64,000 bases of DNA, taken from positions 2,278,001 through 2,342,000 of the forward strand of contig NZ_CP029189.1 of the NCBI RefSeq assembly GCF_008642275.1. Direction: 5' to 3'. Below the pieces are notes generated by a model, which worked only from the letters and a program-made list of their open reading frames with translations, did not search any database and was not told where the DNA came from. The DNA is from Streptomyces venezuelae (GTDB lineage Bacteria; Actinomycetota; Actinomycetes; Streptomycetales; Streptomycetaceae). Positions 42,224-50,778 of the stretch are shown here, piece after piece (position 1 is the first letter of the stretch; each line of letters begins with the position of its first letter). A program made the translations under genes and the position numbers.

Positions 42224-43234
42224 ATGCGCCTCGGACTCGCACTCGGCTACTGGGGCCGCGGCCCCGCCCCCGCCCACCTCGACCTCGCCGCCGAAGCAGA
42301 GAACCTCGGCTACCACTCGGTGTGGACCGCCGAGGCCTGGGGCTCGGACGCCTTCACCCCGCTGACCTGGATCGCCGCGCACACCTCGCGGATCCGCCTC
42401 GGCACGGCCATCGCACAGATGGCCGCCCGCACCCCGACCGCCACGGCCATGCACGCCCTGACCCTGGACCACCTCTCCGGCGGCCGGATGATGCTCGGCC
42501 TCGGCCTGTCCGGGCCACAGGTCGTCGAAGGCTGGTACGGGCGCCCCTTCCCCTCCTCGCCGCTCACCGCCACCCGCGAGTACGTCGACGTCATCCGCCA
42601 GGTGCTGCGCCGCGAGGCCCCGGTCGCCCTGGACGGCCGCTTCCACAGCCACCCGTACCGCGGCGGGGACGGCACCGGCATCGGCAAACCGCTCAGGCCC
42701 ATCACCCACCCGCTGCGGGCCGACCTGCCGGTCCTCCTCGGCGCGGAGGGCCCGAAGAACATCACCCAGACCACCCGGATCGCCGACGGCTGGCTCCCCC
42801 TGTACTGGTCCCCGACCCGCACCGACGTCTACCAGGCCTCCCTCACCGACCTCCCCGAAGGCTTCATGATCGCGCCGATGGCCCGCGCCAAGGTCTGCGA
42901 CGACGTCGCGGAGGGGCTGCTCCCGGTCAAGGCGATGCTCGGCTTCTACATCGGCGGCATGGGCCACGCGGCGCGCAACTTCCACGCCGACCTGATGGCC
43001 CGCATGGGCTACGAGGAGGAGGCCCGCCGCATCCAGGAGCTGTTCCTCGCGGGCCGCAAGGAGGAAGCGGTCCTGGCCGTACCGGACGAGTTCGCCGACG
43101 AGATCTCGCTCGTCGGCCCCCGGGAACGGATCGCCGAACGCCTGGACCTGTGGCGCAAGGGCCCGGTGACCGACCTCCTCCTGACCGCCCCCGACCCCCA
43201 CACCCTGCGCGTCCTGGCGGAACTCAACAGCTGA
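42224..43234 (+). CDS. LLM class F420-dependent oxidoreductase
   Basis: A 336-residue luciferase-like TIM-barrel protein. Family blocks are LGLALGYWGRGPAPAHLDLA at the N-terminus, AEAWGSDAFTPLTWIAAHT, IRLGTAIAQMAARTP, TLDHLSGGRMMLGLGLSGPQV and VLLGAEGPKN...ADGWLPLYWSP. These enzymes use F420H2 (or FMNH2) to reduce or oxidise ketones, enones or alcohols. The ATG at 42224 has GGAGGG eight nt upstream and an operator-like palindrome before it. Mycobacterial sterol regulons include LLM enzymes, so a steroid or acyl-CoA role is conceivable; it has no KstR-type box itself. Confidence 0.88.
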   Translation: MRLGLALGYWGRGPAPAHLDLAAEAENLGYHSVWTAEAWGSDAFTPLTWIAAHTSRIRLGTAIAQMAARTPTATAMHALTLDHLSGGRMMLGLGLSGPQVVEGWYGRPFPSSPLTATREYVDVIRQVLRREAPVALDGRFHSHPYRGGDGTGIGKPLRPITHPLRADLPVLLGAEGPKNITQTTRIADGWLPLYWSPTRTDVYQASLTDLPEGFMIAPMARAKVCDDVAEGLLPVKAMLGFYIGGMGHAARNFHADLMARMGYEEEARRIQELFLAGRKEEAVLAVPDEFADEISLVGPRERIAERLDLWRKGPVTDLLLTAPDPHTLRVLAELNS

Positions 43235-43239
43235 GGGAA

Positions 43240-43626
43240 TCAGGATCCGGCCTGCGGAACGGCCTCCAGCAGCTCCCGCACATCCAGCGGCATCACGGCG
43301 ATCTCGATGCTCCCGCCGCCGTCGTAGGCACACGTGACGATCCGTGAACCGGGGTTGATGGAGATCCCCTCCTTCACGGAAGGCACCCGGATCCCGGTGG
43401 CCCGCCCGCCGGGCAACACCACCGGCTCCCCCCGCTGCGGAACCCACCGGGCCACGCCCCGCTCCCCGTACACCCGGCCCACCCGCCAGCGGCCTTCACC
43501 CGCCGGGATCCGGACCATGCAGGGAATCCCGGGCACGGGCCCGGCGGCCGTCCGCGCGAGATGCCTGCGCCGCAACAGCCACCCGGCCACCGCGCAGCCG
43601 GCGACAACCCCCACGATCTCGATCAC
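43240..43626 (-). CDS. Small membrane-anchored protein, DUF2550-like
   Basis: A 128-residue protein with one N-terminal helix (IVGVVAGCAVAGWLL) followed by RRRHLART and a compact domain (CMVRIPAGEGRWRVGRVYG, ARWVPQRGEPVVL). This resembles the actinobacterial DUF2550 layout. Function unknown. The ATG at 43626 gives the helix at the very N-terminus, as expected for a signal anchor. Convergent with the LLM gene; the lipoprotein gene lies 92 bp upstream on the same strand. Confidence 0.6.
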   Translation of the reverse strand: MIEIVGVVAGCAVAGWLLRRRHLARTAAGPVPGIPCMVRIPAGEGRWRVGRVYGERGVARWVPQRGEPVVLPGGRATGIRVPSVKEGISINPGSRIVTCAYDGGGSIEIAVMPLDVRELLEAVPQAGS

Positions 43627-43717
43627 CGACCCATTGAACCAGTCCCGGTGCGGGCCCTTGTTCTCCGGCTGCGGGCCGGTGGCCGCACCCGGGACGGGAC
43701 CCGCACCCGGAGACGGA

Positions 43718-44353
43718 CTAGCCGCCCAGCTGGGACGCGCTCGGGACCTTGTTCGTCACCGTCGCACCCGCACTCTGGCCCGCTTCCTTCACGCTGTTGA
43801 TGACACTGTCGAAGGCATCGATGTCACCGTCGCCCGCCTGCCCCTTGCGCAGCTTGCTCCCGAGGCCCTTGAGGGACTCGATGCCCGCCGCGAGCGGGGC
43901 CACCGCCTTCGCCAGCAGCGGGTCGCCCTTGGCGTTCTCGGTCGCCGCCTTGAGCCGGTTGTACGCGAACGCCCCCGCGAGGCCCGCCTTGATCAGCGCG
44001 AACGTGCGGCCCTTGGCGCCCTTCTTGAACTTGCCCGCGCGGTACGGCTTGACGATCCACTGGTACGTCGCACCGGCGGCCAGGCTCGCGTTGGCGACGA
44101 AGCGCGTCTTGGCGAACTTCTGCTTCTCCGCGGACGTGCTGGGCGACGGCGTCGCGGCGGCCAGTTCGTCGGCCTCGGCGGCAACGGGCTCCGCCGCCGC
44201 GAGGGCCGCCAGCTCGCCCATCGACGCGGCGGAAAGCTCCTCGCGCGGGCCGTTGCCGCCACTGCCGCATGCGGTGGCGCCGACCATCAGCGAGGTGGAC
44301 AGGACCACCGCCGCGACGGCGCGGCGGAATCGGACGGTCGTGGGTACGGACAC
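43718..44353 (-). CDS. Putative lipoprotein, 211 aa
   Basis: Starts MSVPTTVRFRRAVAAVVLST with a lipobox-like VGATAC at about 24-29, so it is probably lipid-anchored outside the cell. The rest is Ala/Lys-rich and helical (FAKTRFVANASLAAGATYQW, KAGLAGAFAYNRLKAATENA), ending in a flexible Gly tail. No family recognised. Start choice: GTG at 44353 with GGAGG five nt upstream. It is divergent from the small membrane protein gene at 44509. Function unknown. Confidence 0.72.
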   Translation of the reverse strand: MSVPTTVRFRRAVAAVVLSTSLMVGATACGSGGNGPREELSAASMGELAALAAAEPVAAEADELAAATPSPSTSAEKQKFAKTRFVANASLAAGATYQWIVKPYRAGKFKKGAKGRTFALIKAGLAGAFAYNRLKAATENAKGDPLLAKAVAPLAAGIESLKGLGSKLRKGQAGDGDIDAFDSVINSVKEAGQSAGATVTNKVPSASQLGG

Positions 44354-44508
44354 GGTTTCCTCCGGGGACTGAGGCGTCCTCCACAACCTCGCCCCGGTTC
44401 CCCCGCCCCGCCACCGGGGGAACCCGTTCGGGTACCCCCGGGCGTGGTTCGTCACGTGACCACCGCCGGCACGGGTTTACGACACACCGGGGCGGCAACA
44501 CGCGCCGT

Positions 44509-44811
44509 ATGAGCACTCACACACGAGTACGCACCCGGGGAAGCAGTCAGGCAGGCCGCGCCGTCGCACTGGTGGCGGACGTGCTCGCCTTCGTCATCGG
44601 CCTCTGGATCCTGCTGTACCTGCTGGAGGCCAACCAGGGCAACGCCCTGGTCGACCTCGTCCACGACGTCGCCTCCTGGCTCGCGGCCTGGTCCTACGAC
44701 CTGTTCACCTTCAGCCGCGAATGGGTCCAGGTCGTCATCGGCTACGGCATCGCCGCCGTCGCCTACCTCCTCATCGGCCACGCCGTCGCCGGCTGGCTCT
44801 ACCGCCGCTGA
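44509..44811 (+). CDS. Small membrane protein, 100 aa
   Basis: A 100-residue protein with a basic N-terminus (MSTHTRVRTRGSSQAGRAV), a hydrophobic helix (VADVLAFVIGLWILLYLLEA, about 22-41), an amphipathic middle and a second helix (VVIGYGIAAVAYLLIGHAVA, about 75-95) ending GWLYRR. The layout is typical of actinobacterial hypothetical membrane proteins found near cell-envelope genes. No family recognised. Convergent with the prenyltransferase-like operon, four bases away. Confidence 0.65.
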   Translation: MSTHTRVRTRGSSQAGRAVALVADVLAFVIGLWILLYLLEANQGNALVDLVHDVASWLAAWSYDLFTFSREWVQVVIGYGIAAVAYLLIGHAVAGWLYRR

Positions 44812-44815
44812 CCGG

Positions 44816-45898
44816 TCAGCCGCAGCAGTCCGGTTCCAGCCCGGCCGGGAGCGTGGTCCCGCCGAACACCTCGGTCGTGGCCTCGTCCCCGCCGAGCGCG
44901 GCGACGGCCAGCAGCAGGGACCCGGCCGTCCAGGTGGTCTGCTCCACCGGCCAGACGGCCTCGTCCTGGAACACGTACCCCGTCCAGTACATGCCGTTGT
45001 CCGCGCGCAGATGGGTGATCGACCGCAGGATCTCCAGCGCCCGGTCCGACTCCCCCGTCGCCCACAGCGCGAGCGCCAGCTCGCAGGACTCGCCGCCCGT
45101 CACCCACGGGTTGGGCAGCACGCAGCGCACGCCCAGGTCCGGGACCACGAACTCGTCCCAGCGCTCCTCGATGCGCGCCCGGGCCTCCGAACCGGTCAGG
45201 GCCCCGCCGAGGACCGGGTAGTACCAGTCCATCGAGTAGTGGTTCTTGTCGAGGAACCGCTCCGGGTGACGCCGGATGGCGTGCCGCAGCGCGCCCGCCG
45301 CCAGCTCCCAGTCGGGCTGCGGCTCCTCGCGGTGCTCGGCGATGGCCAGCGCGCAGCGCAGCGCCTGGTGGATGGAGGAGGAGCCGGTGAGGAGGGCGTC
45401 GGTGACGGCCGTGCCGTCCGCCTCCCGCTTCCAGCCGATCTCGCCGCCCGGCTGCTGGAGCGTCAGGACGCACTCCACGGCCGCGTAGACGGCCGGCCAC
45501 ATCCGGTCGAGGAAGGTGTCGTCGCCGGTGGAGAGGTAGTGGTGCCACACGCCGACGGCTATGTACGCGGTGAAGTTGCTCTCGCGGCTCGCGTCCTGCG
45601 GCTGCGCGGTGTCCACACCGTCGGGCCGGTCGGCGTAGGCCGCGTACCAGGAACCGTCCTGGTTCTGGTGCCGTGCCAGCCACGCGTACGCCCGCTCCGC
45701 CGCCTCGTGCTCACCGGCCGCGTCGAGTGCCATCGCGGCCTCGGTGTGGTCCCACGGGTCCAGGTGATGCCCGCGGAACCACGGTATGGCACCGTCGGCG
45801 CGCTGCGCGGCGAGGATCCCCGCCACCGTCTGCGCGGCCTCCTCGGCCGTCAGTACGCCGTCCAGGACCAGGTGTTCGGTACGTCCCGGGGAGCTCAC
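44816..45898 (-). CDS. Prenyltransferase-like alpha/alpha-barrel protein
   Basis: A 360-residue helical toroid protein. Repeated motifs include AGILAAQRADGAIPWFRGHH, AYAWLARHQNQDGSWYAAY, LTLQQPGGEIGWKREADG and WVTGGESCELALALWATGES. These resemble terpene cyclase/prenyltransferase repeats and six-hairpin glycosidases; annotation as prenyltransferase is usual but activity unproven. Its GTG start (45898) overlaps the stop of the methyltransferase gene as GTGA, so it is the third gene of a coupled glycosyltransferase-methyltransferase-barrel operon that probably builds or modifies a glycan or glycolipid. Confidence 0.78.
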   Translation of the reverse strand: MSSPGRTEHLVLDGVLTAEEAAQTVAGILAAQRADGAIPWFRGHHLDPWDHTEAAMALDAAGEHEAAERAYAWLARHQNQDGSWYAAYADRPDGVDTAQPQDASRESNFTAYIAVGVWHHYLSTGDDTFLDRMWPAVYAAVECVLTLQQPGGEIGWKREADGTAVTDALLTGSSSIHQALRCALAIAEHREEPQPDWELAAGALRHAIRRHPERFLDKNHYSMDWYYPVLGGALTGSEARARIEERWDEFVVPDLGVRCVLPNPWVTGGESCELALALWATGESDRALEILRSITHLRADNGMYWTGYVFQDEAVWPVEQTTWTAGSLLLAVAALGGDEATTEVFGGTTLPAGLEPDCCG

Positions 45899-46632
45899 TG
45901 GGTCGCCGCGCTGACGGGGAGGTGCGGCTTGGTCGCGTACGCCACGAAGCTCTTGCCGATGAGCGGGTTCAGGGCCTGCTCCGCCAGCCGCGTGGCCAGC
46001 GGCTTCTTCATGATGTCCCAGACCAGGAGCTTGTGGTACGCCTTGACGGGCAGCGCCTTGTCGTTGTCGACACCGAAGGCGCACTTGAGCCACCAGTACG
46101 GGGAGTGCAGCCCGTGCGCGTGGTGCGTGCCGTACGGCTTGAGGCCCGCGGCCTTCATCTTGCCGAGCAGCTCGTCCGCCTTGTAGATGCGGATGTGGCC
46201 GCCCTCGACCTCGTGGTACGCGTCGGAGAGCGCCCAGCAGATCTTCTCGGGGCCGTAGCGCGGCACGGTGATGGCGATGCGCCCGCCGGGCTTGAGCACG
46301 CGGACCATCTCGGCGAGCACGCCCTTGTCGTCGTGGATGTGCTCCATCACCTCGGAGATGATGACGACGTCGAAGGAGTCGTCGGGGAAGGGCAGCGCCA
46401 GCGCGTCGCCCTCCATGGCGGTGGCGGTGGCCCCGGCCGGAGCCTCACCGGCCTCCTTCATCGCCGCGAACCACTTCGCGACCTCGCGGATCTCCTCGCC
46501 GTTGCGGTCGACGGCGACCACCTGGGCGCCTCTCCGGTAGCACTCGAAGGCGTGCCGGCCTGCGCCGCAGCCCAGGTCGAGTACGCGGTCGCCTGCGGCG
46601 AGCGGGAACCGGGAGAAATCGACGGTCAGCAC
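45895..46632 (-). CDS. Class I SAM-dependent methyltransferase
   Basis: A 245-residue Methyltransf_11-type enzyme with motif I VLDLGCGAGRHAFECYRRGA (about 18-37), VVAVDRN, EGDALALPFPDDSFDVVIIS, EVMEHI and VLKPGGRIAITVPR. The acceptor is unknown, but position between a glycosyltransferase and an alpha/alpha-barrel gene suggests a glycolipid or sugar substrate. The GTG at 46632 has AGGCAGG upstream. It is coupled to the downstream gene by a four-base overlap and follows the glycosyltransferase gene by 64 bp. Confidence 0.88.
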   Translation of the reverse strand: MLTVDFSRFPLAAGDRVLDLGCGAGRHAFECYRRGAQVVAVDRNGEEIREVAKWFAAMKEAGEAPAGATATAMEGDALALPFPDDSFDVVIISEVMEHIHDDKGVLAEMVRVLKPGGRIAITVPRYGPEKICWALSDAYHEVEGGHIRIYKADELLGKMKAAGLKPYGTHHAHGLHSPYWWLKCAFGVDNDKALPVKAYHKLLVWDIMKKPLATRLAEQALNPLIGKSFVAYATKPHLPVSAATQ

Positions 46633-46696
46633 GGGGTCCTGCCTTCGCGGTCGCGGGGGTGTTGGGGGATGGGGAAGGAGCGGGGGAAGCGGAAGG

Positions 46697-48019
46697 TCAC
46701 CGCGCCGAGCGGCGGGTACGGGCCGAGGCGGCCTGCTCGATGGCGGCGCGGTAGTGCGCGGCGGTGCCCTTGGCGGCCGCGGCCCAGGTGAACCGGGTCA
46801 GGACCCGTTCGCGCCCGGCGGCGCCGAGGCGGGCCCGCAGCTCCGGATCACCCAGCATCCGGCCCAGCGCGACGGCGAGCGCACCCGCGTCGCCCGGGGG
46901 CACCGCGAGGCAGGTCTCGCCGTCGGGTCCGGACACCTCGGGGATCGCGCCGCCGGTGGTGGCGACGAGCGGCGTACCGGTGGCCATGGCTTCGGCCGCC
47001 GGGAGCGAGAAGCCTTCGTACAGGGAGGGCACGCAGGCGATCTGGGCGCTGCGGACGAGGTCGACCAGCTCGGCGTCGGTGATGCCCTTGACGAAGCGGA
47101 CCGCGTCCTGGAGGCCGTACGTCTCGATGGCGCGGGCGACGGGACCCTGCTCGGCGCGCTTGCCGACGACGACGAGGTGCGCCTCGGGCTGCTCGGTACG
47201 CAGCTTCGCGAGCGCCTCGACGAGGTACACGAGCCCCTTGAGCGGTACGTCGGCGCTGGAGGTGGTGACGATGCGGCCCGGTACCTCGGCCACGGACGGG
47301 TCCGGCGACCACAGGTCGGTGTCGGCGCCGATGTGCACCACGTGGATGCGCTCGTCCCGGACGCCCAGGTGCTGGGCGATCTCCTGCTTGGACGACCCGG
47401 AGACGGTGAGCACGGACGGCAGCCGGCGGGCCACGCGGCCCTGCATGCGGGTGAAGGCGTACCAGCGGCGCACGGAGGCCCGCTTCAGCCGGCCCTGCGC
47501 GGCGTCGAGGTCGAGCCGCCGGTCGACGGTGATGGGGTGGTGGATCGTCGTGACCAGCGGGGCGCCGAGGTCGGCGAGGAGGCCGTAACCGAGCGTCTGG
47601 TTGTCGTGGATGACGTCGAAGTCACCGGCGCGCGCGGCCAGATGGCGGCGGGCACGCAGCGAGAAGGTCAGCGGCTCCGGGAATCCGCCGGTCCACATGG
47701 TCGCGACCTCGACGGCGTCGATCCAGTCCCGGTACTCGTCGCGCTTCGGCGTCCGGAAGGGGTCCGGGCTGCGGTACAGGTCCAGGCTCGGGAGCTCGGT
47801 GAGCGAGGCGCCCGTGTCGAGCACGGGGTAGGGCTGCGCGCCGACGACTTCGACGGAGTGCCCCAGTTGTACGAGTTCGCGCGAGAGGTGGCGGACGTAG
47901 ACGCCCTGGCCGCCGCAGAACGGGTTCCCCTTATAGGTGAGGAGTGCGATACGCAGCGGGCGGTCGCCGTCGGCGGCCGAGCCCGCGAAAGGGCTCGTCA
48001 CCATGGCCTCAGCGGTCAC
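46697..48019 (-). CDS. Family 4 glycosyltransferase
   Basis: A 440-residue GT-B fold enzyme. Visible are LRIALLTYKGNPFCGGQGVYV at about 23-43 (sugar acceptor loop), DFDVIHDNQTLGYGL, TTIHHPITVDRR, TVSGSSKQEI and the GT4 donor site VPSLYEGFSLPAAEAMATGTP with its Glu. It transfers a sugar from a nucleotide or phosphoprenyl donor; product unknown. The GTG at 48019 has AAGGGGG about seven nt upstream; an ATG five codons later is possible. It is divergent from the KstR homologue, and a KstR-type box lies 55 bp upstream of its start, so it may belong to the same regulon. Confidence 0.88.
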   Translation of the reverse strand: MTAEAMVTSPFAGSAADGDRPLRIALLTYKGNPFCGGQGVYVRHLSRELVQLGHSVEVVGAQPYPVLDTGASLTELPSLDLYRSPDPFRTPKRDEYRDWIDAVEVATMWTGGFPEPLTFSLRARRHLAARAGDFDVIHDNQTLGYGLLADLGAPLVTTIHHPITVDRRLDLDAAQGRLKRASVRRWYAFTRMQGRVARRLPSVLTVSGSSKQEIAQHLGVRDERIHVVHIGADTDLWSPDPSVAEVPGRIVTTSSADVPLKGLVYLVEALAKLRTEQPEAHLVVVGKRAEQGPVARAIETYGLQDAVRFVKGITDAELVDLVRSAQIACVPSLYEGFSLPAAEAMATGTPLVATTGGAIPEVSGPDGETCLAVPPGDAGALAVALGRMLGDPELRARLGAAGRERVLTRFTWAAAAKGTAAHYRAAIEQAASARTRRSAR

Positions 48020-48066
48020 TCTCGGCCCCCTTCTCACTGCAACTTTCGCCGGAGCGTAACCGCTCG

Positions 48067-48072
48067 GATAAT
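48067..48072 (+). promoter_or_regulatory. Putative -10 box of kstR-like gene
   Basis: GATAAT, ending two bases before the KstR-type box. A weak TTTCGC at 48044-48049 is 17 bp upstream. This arrangement fits autorepression. Confidence 0.5.
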
Positions 48073-48073
48073 G

Positions 48074-48087
48074 TAGAACAAGTTTCA
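48074..48087. promoter_or_regulatory. KstR-type operator at the kstR-like gene
   Basis: TAGAACAAGTTTCA fits TNNAACNNGTTNNA exactly. It lies in the divergent promoter region between the glycosyltransferase gene and the KstR homologue, just after a GATAAT box. Confidence 0.85.
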
Positions 48088-48237
48088 GACTTGATCCGTC
48101 GAAGACCATTGAATCTACCGGCCGGAAACCACACCGTAAGAGGCGGAGCAGGTGATTCGCGCCACGGCTCCGGCGCCTGCGATGCTGGCCGCGGACCAGC
48201 CCGGATTCAGCCCGCGCAACGACACGGAACGGGACAC

Positions 48238-48861
48238 ATGACAGCGGAAGTGAAGGCCGTCACCACACCGGCGTCGCCTCCCCTGACGGAGCGCCAGGAG
48301 GCACGCCGCCGCCGGATCCTGCACGCCAGCGCCCAGCTGGCCAGCCGGGGCGGATTCGACGCCGTGCAGATGCGGGAGGTCGCGGAGGCGGCGGGCGTGG
48401 CACTGGGCACGCTCTACCGCTACTTCCCGTCCAAGGTGCACCTGCTGGTCGCCACCATGCAGGACCAGCTCCAGCACATGCACACCACGCTGCGCAAACG
48501 CCCGCCGGCCGGGGACGACCCCGCGGCCCGGGTCGCGGAGACCCTGATGCGCGCCTTCCGCGCCCTCCAGCGGGAGCCGCAGCTGGCCGACGCGATGGTA
48601 CGGGCACTGACGTTCGCAGACCGGAGCGTGAGCCCCGAGGTGGACACGGTGTCCCGGCTGACCACGGCGATCATCCTGGACGCGATGGGCCTGGAACGGC
48701 AGCCGACGGCGGAGCAGCTCTCGGCGGTCCGGGTCATCGAGCACACCTGGCACTCGGCACTGATCACGTGGCTTTCCGGCCGCGCCTCGATCGCCCAGGT
48801 CAAGATCGACATCGAAACGGTGTGCCGCCTGATCGACCTGACGTCCCCGGAAAAGGCCTGA
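48238..48861 (+). CDS. kstR: TetR family regulator, KstR homologue
   Basis: A 207-residue TetR-type regulator. The DNA-binding region contains RRRILHASAQLASRGGFDAV then QMREVAEAAGVALGTLYRYF and PSKVHLLVATMQ (residues about 22-66). This closely resembles mycobacterial KstR, including the VQMR and TLYRYFPSKVHLLV segments, and the effector domain retains blocks such as DAMVRALTFADRSVSPEVD. KstR represses sterol catabolism genes and is released by a sterol-derived CoA thioester. The predicted recognition helix and the KstR-type boxes in this window agree. The ATG at 48238 is about 150 bp downstream of its own box. Ligand is inferred. Confidence 0.85.
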   Translation: MTAEVKAVTTPASPPLTERQEARRRRILHASAQLASRGGFDAVQMREVAEAAGVALGTLYRYFPSKVHLLVATMQDQLQHMHTTLRKRPPAGDDPAARVAETLMRAFRALQREPQLADAMVRALTFADRSVSPEVDTVSRLTTAIILDAMGLERQPTAEQLSAVRVIEHTWHSALITWLSGRASIAQVKIDIETVCRLIDLTSPEKA

Positions 48862-48979
48862 AGCCGCCGGTGGGGCGGCGCGGCGTCGGGCCGGCCGGCC
48901 GGGGGCGTGCGGGGTGGCCGGGCGGGGGCGTGATGCCGGGCGGGGGCGGCGCGGACGGGCCAGCGGTGGCGCCGTAGGC

Positions 48980-50530
48980 CGGACGGGGCTTCGGTGGCGG
49001 GAGCCGCTGGGGCGGGATCGGGATGGCGGGTGGGGTTTCCCGTCAGTCTCATCGTCTCTCCGGGCCGGGCCGGTCCCTCAAGGGCGCTCCTACGTCGCGT
49101 CGCTACGCGATGTCGCTGCGCTCCACCCTTGACCGACCGGCCCGCCCCGGAAATCCGAAGACTGGCGGGAAACCCCCAAAAGAACGAGCCGGACCATCAA
49201 GACAGGGACGGGCTGATCACAGAGCCCAGGCCGGGTCGGGCGTCGGGACGGCCGAGAGACGAGCCCATCCAGACCCGGGCCCGGGGCGGGGGAAGCGCAC
49301 CACATCGCTACGCGCTCCGCACGTCTCAGCGTCCGACGACCGTCCTGGGCTGGACACAGGCCGCCCACAGACCTCAAACGCTTTCCACCAATGGCGTCCG
49401 GCGACCGCCTGGAGCCGGGCACAAGCCGCCCACGAGTCCGGTGCGACGCTCGACCTGCGTCCGACGACCGTCCGGGGCCGGGCACAGACCGCCTCGGATC
49501 GCTACGCGCTTCCCCATGACTGCGACCGGCGGCCGTTGTTGGCTGGCGGGCGCATCTGAGAGGTGCCGACAGCTGGCAGTTCGCCTATTCCGTCATGGAT
49601 GGGGTTCAGCGCGAACACGACACCACAAACCCGTTGCCAGTCAAGGACAATTGGGGCAAGTTGCCGGACTTTTGGGCTGTCCACATGCGCTGACCCGCAT
49701 CCATGACGGAATAGCCGCTGTTTGACGCTTCTCCGCCCCTGGCACCCGTCAGGCGCCTCCCGGGAGGGGCATCTGCCGGTCGTGGGCGGTCTGTGACCGG
49801 TCCAGGGGCGTGTATCGAGCGTCGCGCTGGGCTCGTTGACGGGCTGCGCCCGTCATCGGACGGCCGTCGGACGCATGTCGAGCATCGCACCCAGGGACCC
49901 TAGGCGGCCTATGCCCAGCTCCAGACGATCGCCGGACGCCGTCGACGCGAAGCATCTGAGGTCTGTGGGCGGCCTGTGCCCAGCTGCAGACGGTCGTCGG
50001 ACGCCGTCGACGCGAAGCCCTTTTCGCCGTGGGCGGCCTATGTCCAGCCCAGGACGGTCGTCGGACGCTGAGACGTGCGGAGCGCGTAGCGATGTGGTGC
50101 GCTTCCCCCGACCCAGTCAGGGGCTCGATGGGCTCGCCTCTCGGTCGTGCCCGCCCCGACCCGGTCGGGCGTCTTCGACCGGCCCGTTCTCATCCTTGAT
50201 CGCCCGGCCCGTTCTTTTGGGGGTTTCCCGGCAGTCTTTCGTGTCTCCGGGGCGGGCCGGTCGGTCAAGGGTGGAGCGCAGCGACATCGCGTAGCGACGC
50301 GACGCAGGAGCGCCCTTGAGGGACCGGCCCGCCCCGGAGGGACGATGGGACTGACGGGAAACCCCACCCGCATCCCTGACGCCGATCACGTGGCTCCCAC
50401 CCACCCGCAGCCCCCGCGCAGCGTCCCGACCCGGGCCAATCGGCTCCCGCCCACCCGGAGCCCCCGCCTGCCTCACGGACCCCGGTCATCCGGCTCCCGC
50501 CACCCGGAGCCCCCGCCGCGCCCGACCCCG
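48980..50530. repeat. 1.5-kb nested inverted-repeat element, non-coding
   Basis: The left arm (about 49026-49368) and right arm (about 50026-50372) are long inverted copies. Two segments are near-identical: 49288-49356 with 50041-50109 (69 bp, no mismatch) and 49067-49150 with 50247-50330 (84 bp, one mismatch). Each arm also contains a shorter hairpin around CCCTTGACCGACC. Inner to the arms are about three tandem units of 62-65 bp on each side, in opposite orientation. Open frames inside are mirror images and look non-coding. Between them at 49585-49714 lies a 130-bp piece with perfect 17-bp inverted ends. Short proline-type CTCCCGCCCACCCGGAGC repeats occur at the right end (50390-50515). Confidence 0.85.
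49585..49714. repeat. MITE-like inner element with 17-bp inverted ends
   Basis: CTATTCCGTCATGGATG (49585-49601) and CATCCATGACGGAATAG (49698-49714) are perfect inverted repeats; similarity continues outward and inward for some 30 bp with one gap. The 96-bp centre is clearly less GC-rich than the rest. No coding content. Confidence 0.65.
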
Positions 50531-50544
50531 ACCCGCCCCCGCCC

Positions 50545-50778
50545 CTACTCCTCCGGTGGGAAGACCGGTTCGCCCGTCGTCGCGAGGGTGATGAGGATGG
50601 CTTCCACCGGGCAGCCTTCCGCCGCCGTGAGGGTCGGCTCGTTCGCGTCCGACTGGGGTGTGCGCGGGTGGGACTGGCGTGCCGAGTCCAGGACGAAGCC
50701 GTCCGGGGCGTGGTTCACGCACATGCCCGAGCCGATGCAGACCCCCCGGTCCACCTCGACCTGCCAGCGGTCACCCAT
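50545..50778 (-). CDS. 3Fe-4S type ferredoxin
   Basis: A 77-residue small ferredoxin. Cysteines occur in VCIGSGMC and the late EGCPVEAI, the pattern of P450-associated [3Fe-4S] ferredoxins (C-x5-C...CP), with the usual acidic surface near the C-terminus (PVFPPEE). It should pass electrons to a cytochrome P450; the CYP125-like gene at 62425 is a candidate partner within the regulon. Its ATG (50778) overlaps the stop of the aldehyde dehydrogenase gene as TGATG, so the two are coupled. Confidence 0.88.
   Translation of the reverse strand: MGDRWQVEVDRGVCIGSGMCVNHAPDGFVLDSARQSHPRTPQSDANEPTLTAAEGCPVEAILITLATTGEPVFPPEE

Noticed and set aside
49023..50489. Several open frames inside the inverted-repeat region
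   Set aside because: Frames on the two arms are mirror copies of the same DNA with no domain motifs, so they reflect the repeat and not genes.
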